Shown here piece by piece: positions 4,587-5,749 of a DNA stretch of 5,749 nucleotides. The position numbers and the translations under genes are program-made. The stretch comes from an uncultured Clostridium sp. Its GTDB lineage: Bacteria > Bacillota_A > Clostridia > Lachnospirales > Lachnospiraceae. The notes beneath the pieces are model-generated. The model did no database searches and was not told where the DNA came from. It worked only from the letters and a program-made list of their open reading frames with translations. Numbering within the stretch: the first letter of the stretch is position 1; each line of letters starts with the position of its first letter. The stretch spans positions 1-5,749 of the forward strand of contig CAMWKN010000133.1 of NCBI GenBank assembly GCA_947174825.1. The letters run 5' to 3'.

Positions 4587-5749
4587 CTACTGTTTTACAT
4601 TGGAAACAAATTGATATTCATCTCCCTGTTTTTTCAAGGTAACGATACATGTCGTATCCTTATCTGTATATTCCAATAAAGGATTTTCATACAGAATGTA
4701 ATACATGCCGTCATCCGTTTTCATTCCATCTATGACAGCAACCTCCATATAATTGGTATCTCCCGCTTCCATGCAATAAGCCTGTTCTTTCTTTAGATAT
4801 GTCCACGAGAGAGAATTTCTCATATCAGAAAGCCCATACCCTGTTCTTCTCTTAAGCAGCGTATCAATATCCGATTCCCTTAATGCAATAAAATCTGTAT
4901 CAAACTCCGATTTTCCAACCGCTTCCAGATAACTGTTCCTCACACTCTCCGAAAATTCCCTGTCTAAAATCCCTGCGCCTCCATAAAGCACTGCTTCTAC
5001 GTCCACATCCCGCACATCCTGATAAAAACTCTGTAAAAATCCATAGGCATCCATGGTGCACAAAAATCCTGATATTTCGCCCAGCTCCATTGCCGTCAAG
5101 GCCGTCCCGCCTTCAATATCCATATCTGATTCCAACATAATGTCCACTCTCACCGGTGCCGTTTCTTCCATTTCTAAAATCAGATTAATATTTGCGCGCT
5201 CCACATCAGAAAGGGCAATATCATCTATATATGCACCGGCCGCATACCATGCCTTCCCCTCAAAATGATCTGCAAGATCCTCGCTTTCAAACCACCAGCC
5301 ATATCTTGCATAAATTTCATTTCGGGCAATGCGGAGTTCCGCCTTTGTCATTTCCGAAAGCTCATCTGCCTCCAGGATGCGGCTGTTGCTCTCCGGCAAT
5401 ATAAATTCTTCCTCCATTGATCCGGCATTAATCTGTCTGATCACGGCAGTAGGCATTTCGTTCCAGTCCGTCTCTCCCGTTGCATTGCTATTAATGAGGC
5501 TGATCTTGAAAAGCGGTTCCACACCTTTGTCCGCCGCATACAAATGAAAGTCATCCCTGTCATAGATCGCATCAGCTGTCTTGTCAAATCCCATGGAACG
5601 CAGCTGACTGATCAATTCAGCCTCTTCCTTCCCCACATCACTCCAATCAGAGCCCATATAGGAAAACGCAGCCGCATTTATCATCTCTGCGCCGTCATAA
5701 TAGCAGGCTGACAGCTCAATACTGCTGCCGTCCGCCGCTATAAATGTTT
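4587..5749 (-). CDS. YARHG-domain protein (5' end missing)
   Basis: 386 residues are visible. The frame is open to the window edge (TFIAADGSSIELSACYYDGA... precedes the first Met at 5684), so that Met is probably internal and the start lies outside. A YARHG domain covers about visible residues 130-194: MTKAELRIARNEIYARYGWW, the F-x-S-x-DL stretch, HFEGKAWY, and a terminal LSDVERANINLI helix. This domain occurs in secreted or membrane-anchored proteins of Clostridia, often with a zinc ribbon or a TM anchor at the N-terminus; neither can be checked here. The remainder is acidic and is not recognised; the last 60 residues (MYYILYENPLL...CIVTLKKQGDEYQFVSNVKQ) look like an NTF2/cystatin-like beta sheet. 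Function is unknown; an envelope-associated role is inferred. No terminator follows the stop; the recombinase relic begins at once. Confidence 0.8.
   Translation of the reverse strand, partial: TFIAADGSSIELSACYYDGAEMINAAAFSYMGSDWSDVGKEEAELISQLRSMGFDKTADAIYDRDDFHLYAADKGVEPLFKISLINSNATGETDWNEMPTAVIRQINAGSMEEEFILPESNSRILEADELSEMTKAELRIARNEIYARYGWWFESEDLADHFEGKAWYAAGAYIDDIALSDVERANINLILEMEETAPVRVDIMLESDMDIEGGTALTAMELGEISGFLCTMDAYGFLQSFYQDVRDVDVEAVLYGGAGILDREFSESVRNSYLEAVGKSEFDTDFIALRESDIDTLLKRRTGYGLSDMRNSLSWTYLKKEQAYCMEAGDTNYMEVAVIDGMKTDDGMYYILYENPLLEYTDKDTTCIVTLKKQGDEYQFVSNVKQ

Noticed and set aside
1..5749. CRISPR array, tRNA/rRNA genes or a complete insertion sequence
   Set aside because: No regularly spaced repeats, no cloverleaf-like or rRNA-like sequence, and no transposase reading frame were seen on either strand.

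Overview
The window reads as chromosome from a flagellated, low-to-moderate-GC Gram-positive anaerobe, most likely a gut Lachnospiraceae/Clostridia (Roseburia- or Blautia-like). This rests on the Clostridia-type stand-alone CheY, GGAGG-type ribosome binding sites, SUKH-family immunity-like genes, a lipoprotein class D beta-lactamase homologue and a YARHG-domain protein. The genus is an inference; no rRNA or tRNA gene is present to fix it.

Layout. Plus strand, 1-1621: the 3' end of cheY with its own intrinsic terminator, then a SUKH/SMI1-KNR4 protein gene, a short spacer with a possible micro-ORF, and a GNAT acetyltransferase gene. Minus strand, 5749-1633, in transcription order: a YARHG-domain protein (5' end outside the window), a decayed large serine recombinase fragment, a small acidic protein of unknown function, a broken small gene not previously delimited, a class D beta-lactamase-like lipoprotein, an intrinsic terminator, and a second SUKH-family gene whose 3' part is out of frame. 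The two blocks converge at about 1621-1633.

How it fits together. cheY is housekeeping (chemotaxis) and closes a unit with a terminator. What follows looks like an accessory island. It has two unrelated SUKH proteins, a family best known as immunity proteins against polymorphic or contact-dependent toxins, but no toxin gene is visible. Single-gene cassettes, a recombinase relic and at least two frame-disrupted genes add to that picture. The acidic protein, the broken gene and the beta-lactamase-like gene look like an ancestral three-gene operon. The broken gene starts in an ATGA overlap with the acidic gene's stop, and its end overlaps the ribosome binding site of the beta-lactamase-like gene.

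Main points for follow-up: the broken middle gene at 3541-3772 (one-base frameshift at a T5 run plus an in-frame TAG), the frame break at a (GA)4 tract in the second SUKH gene, and the acidic 152-residue protein as a candidate unclassified immunity-type family. No CRISPR array, tRNA, rRNA, riboswitch or complete insertion sequence was seen.
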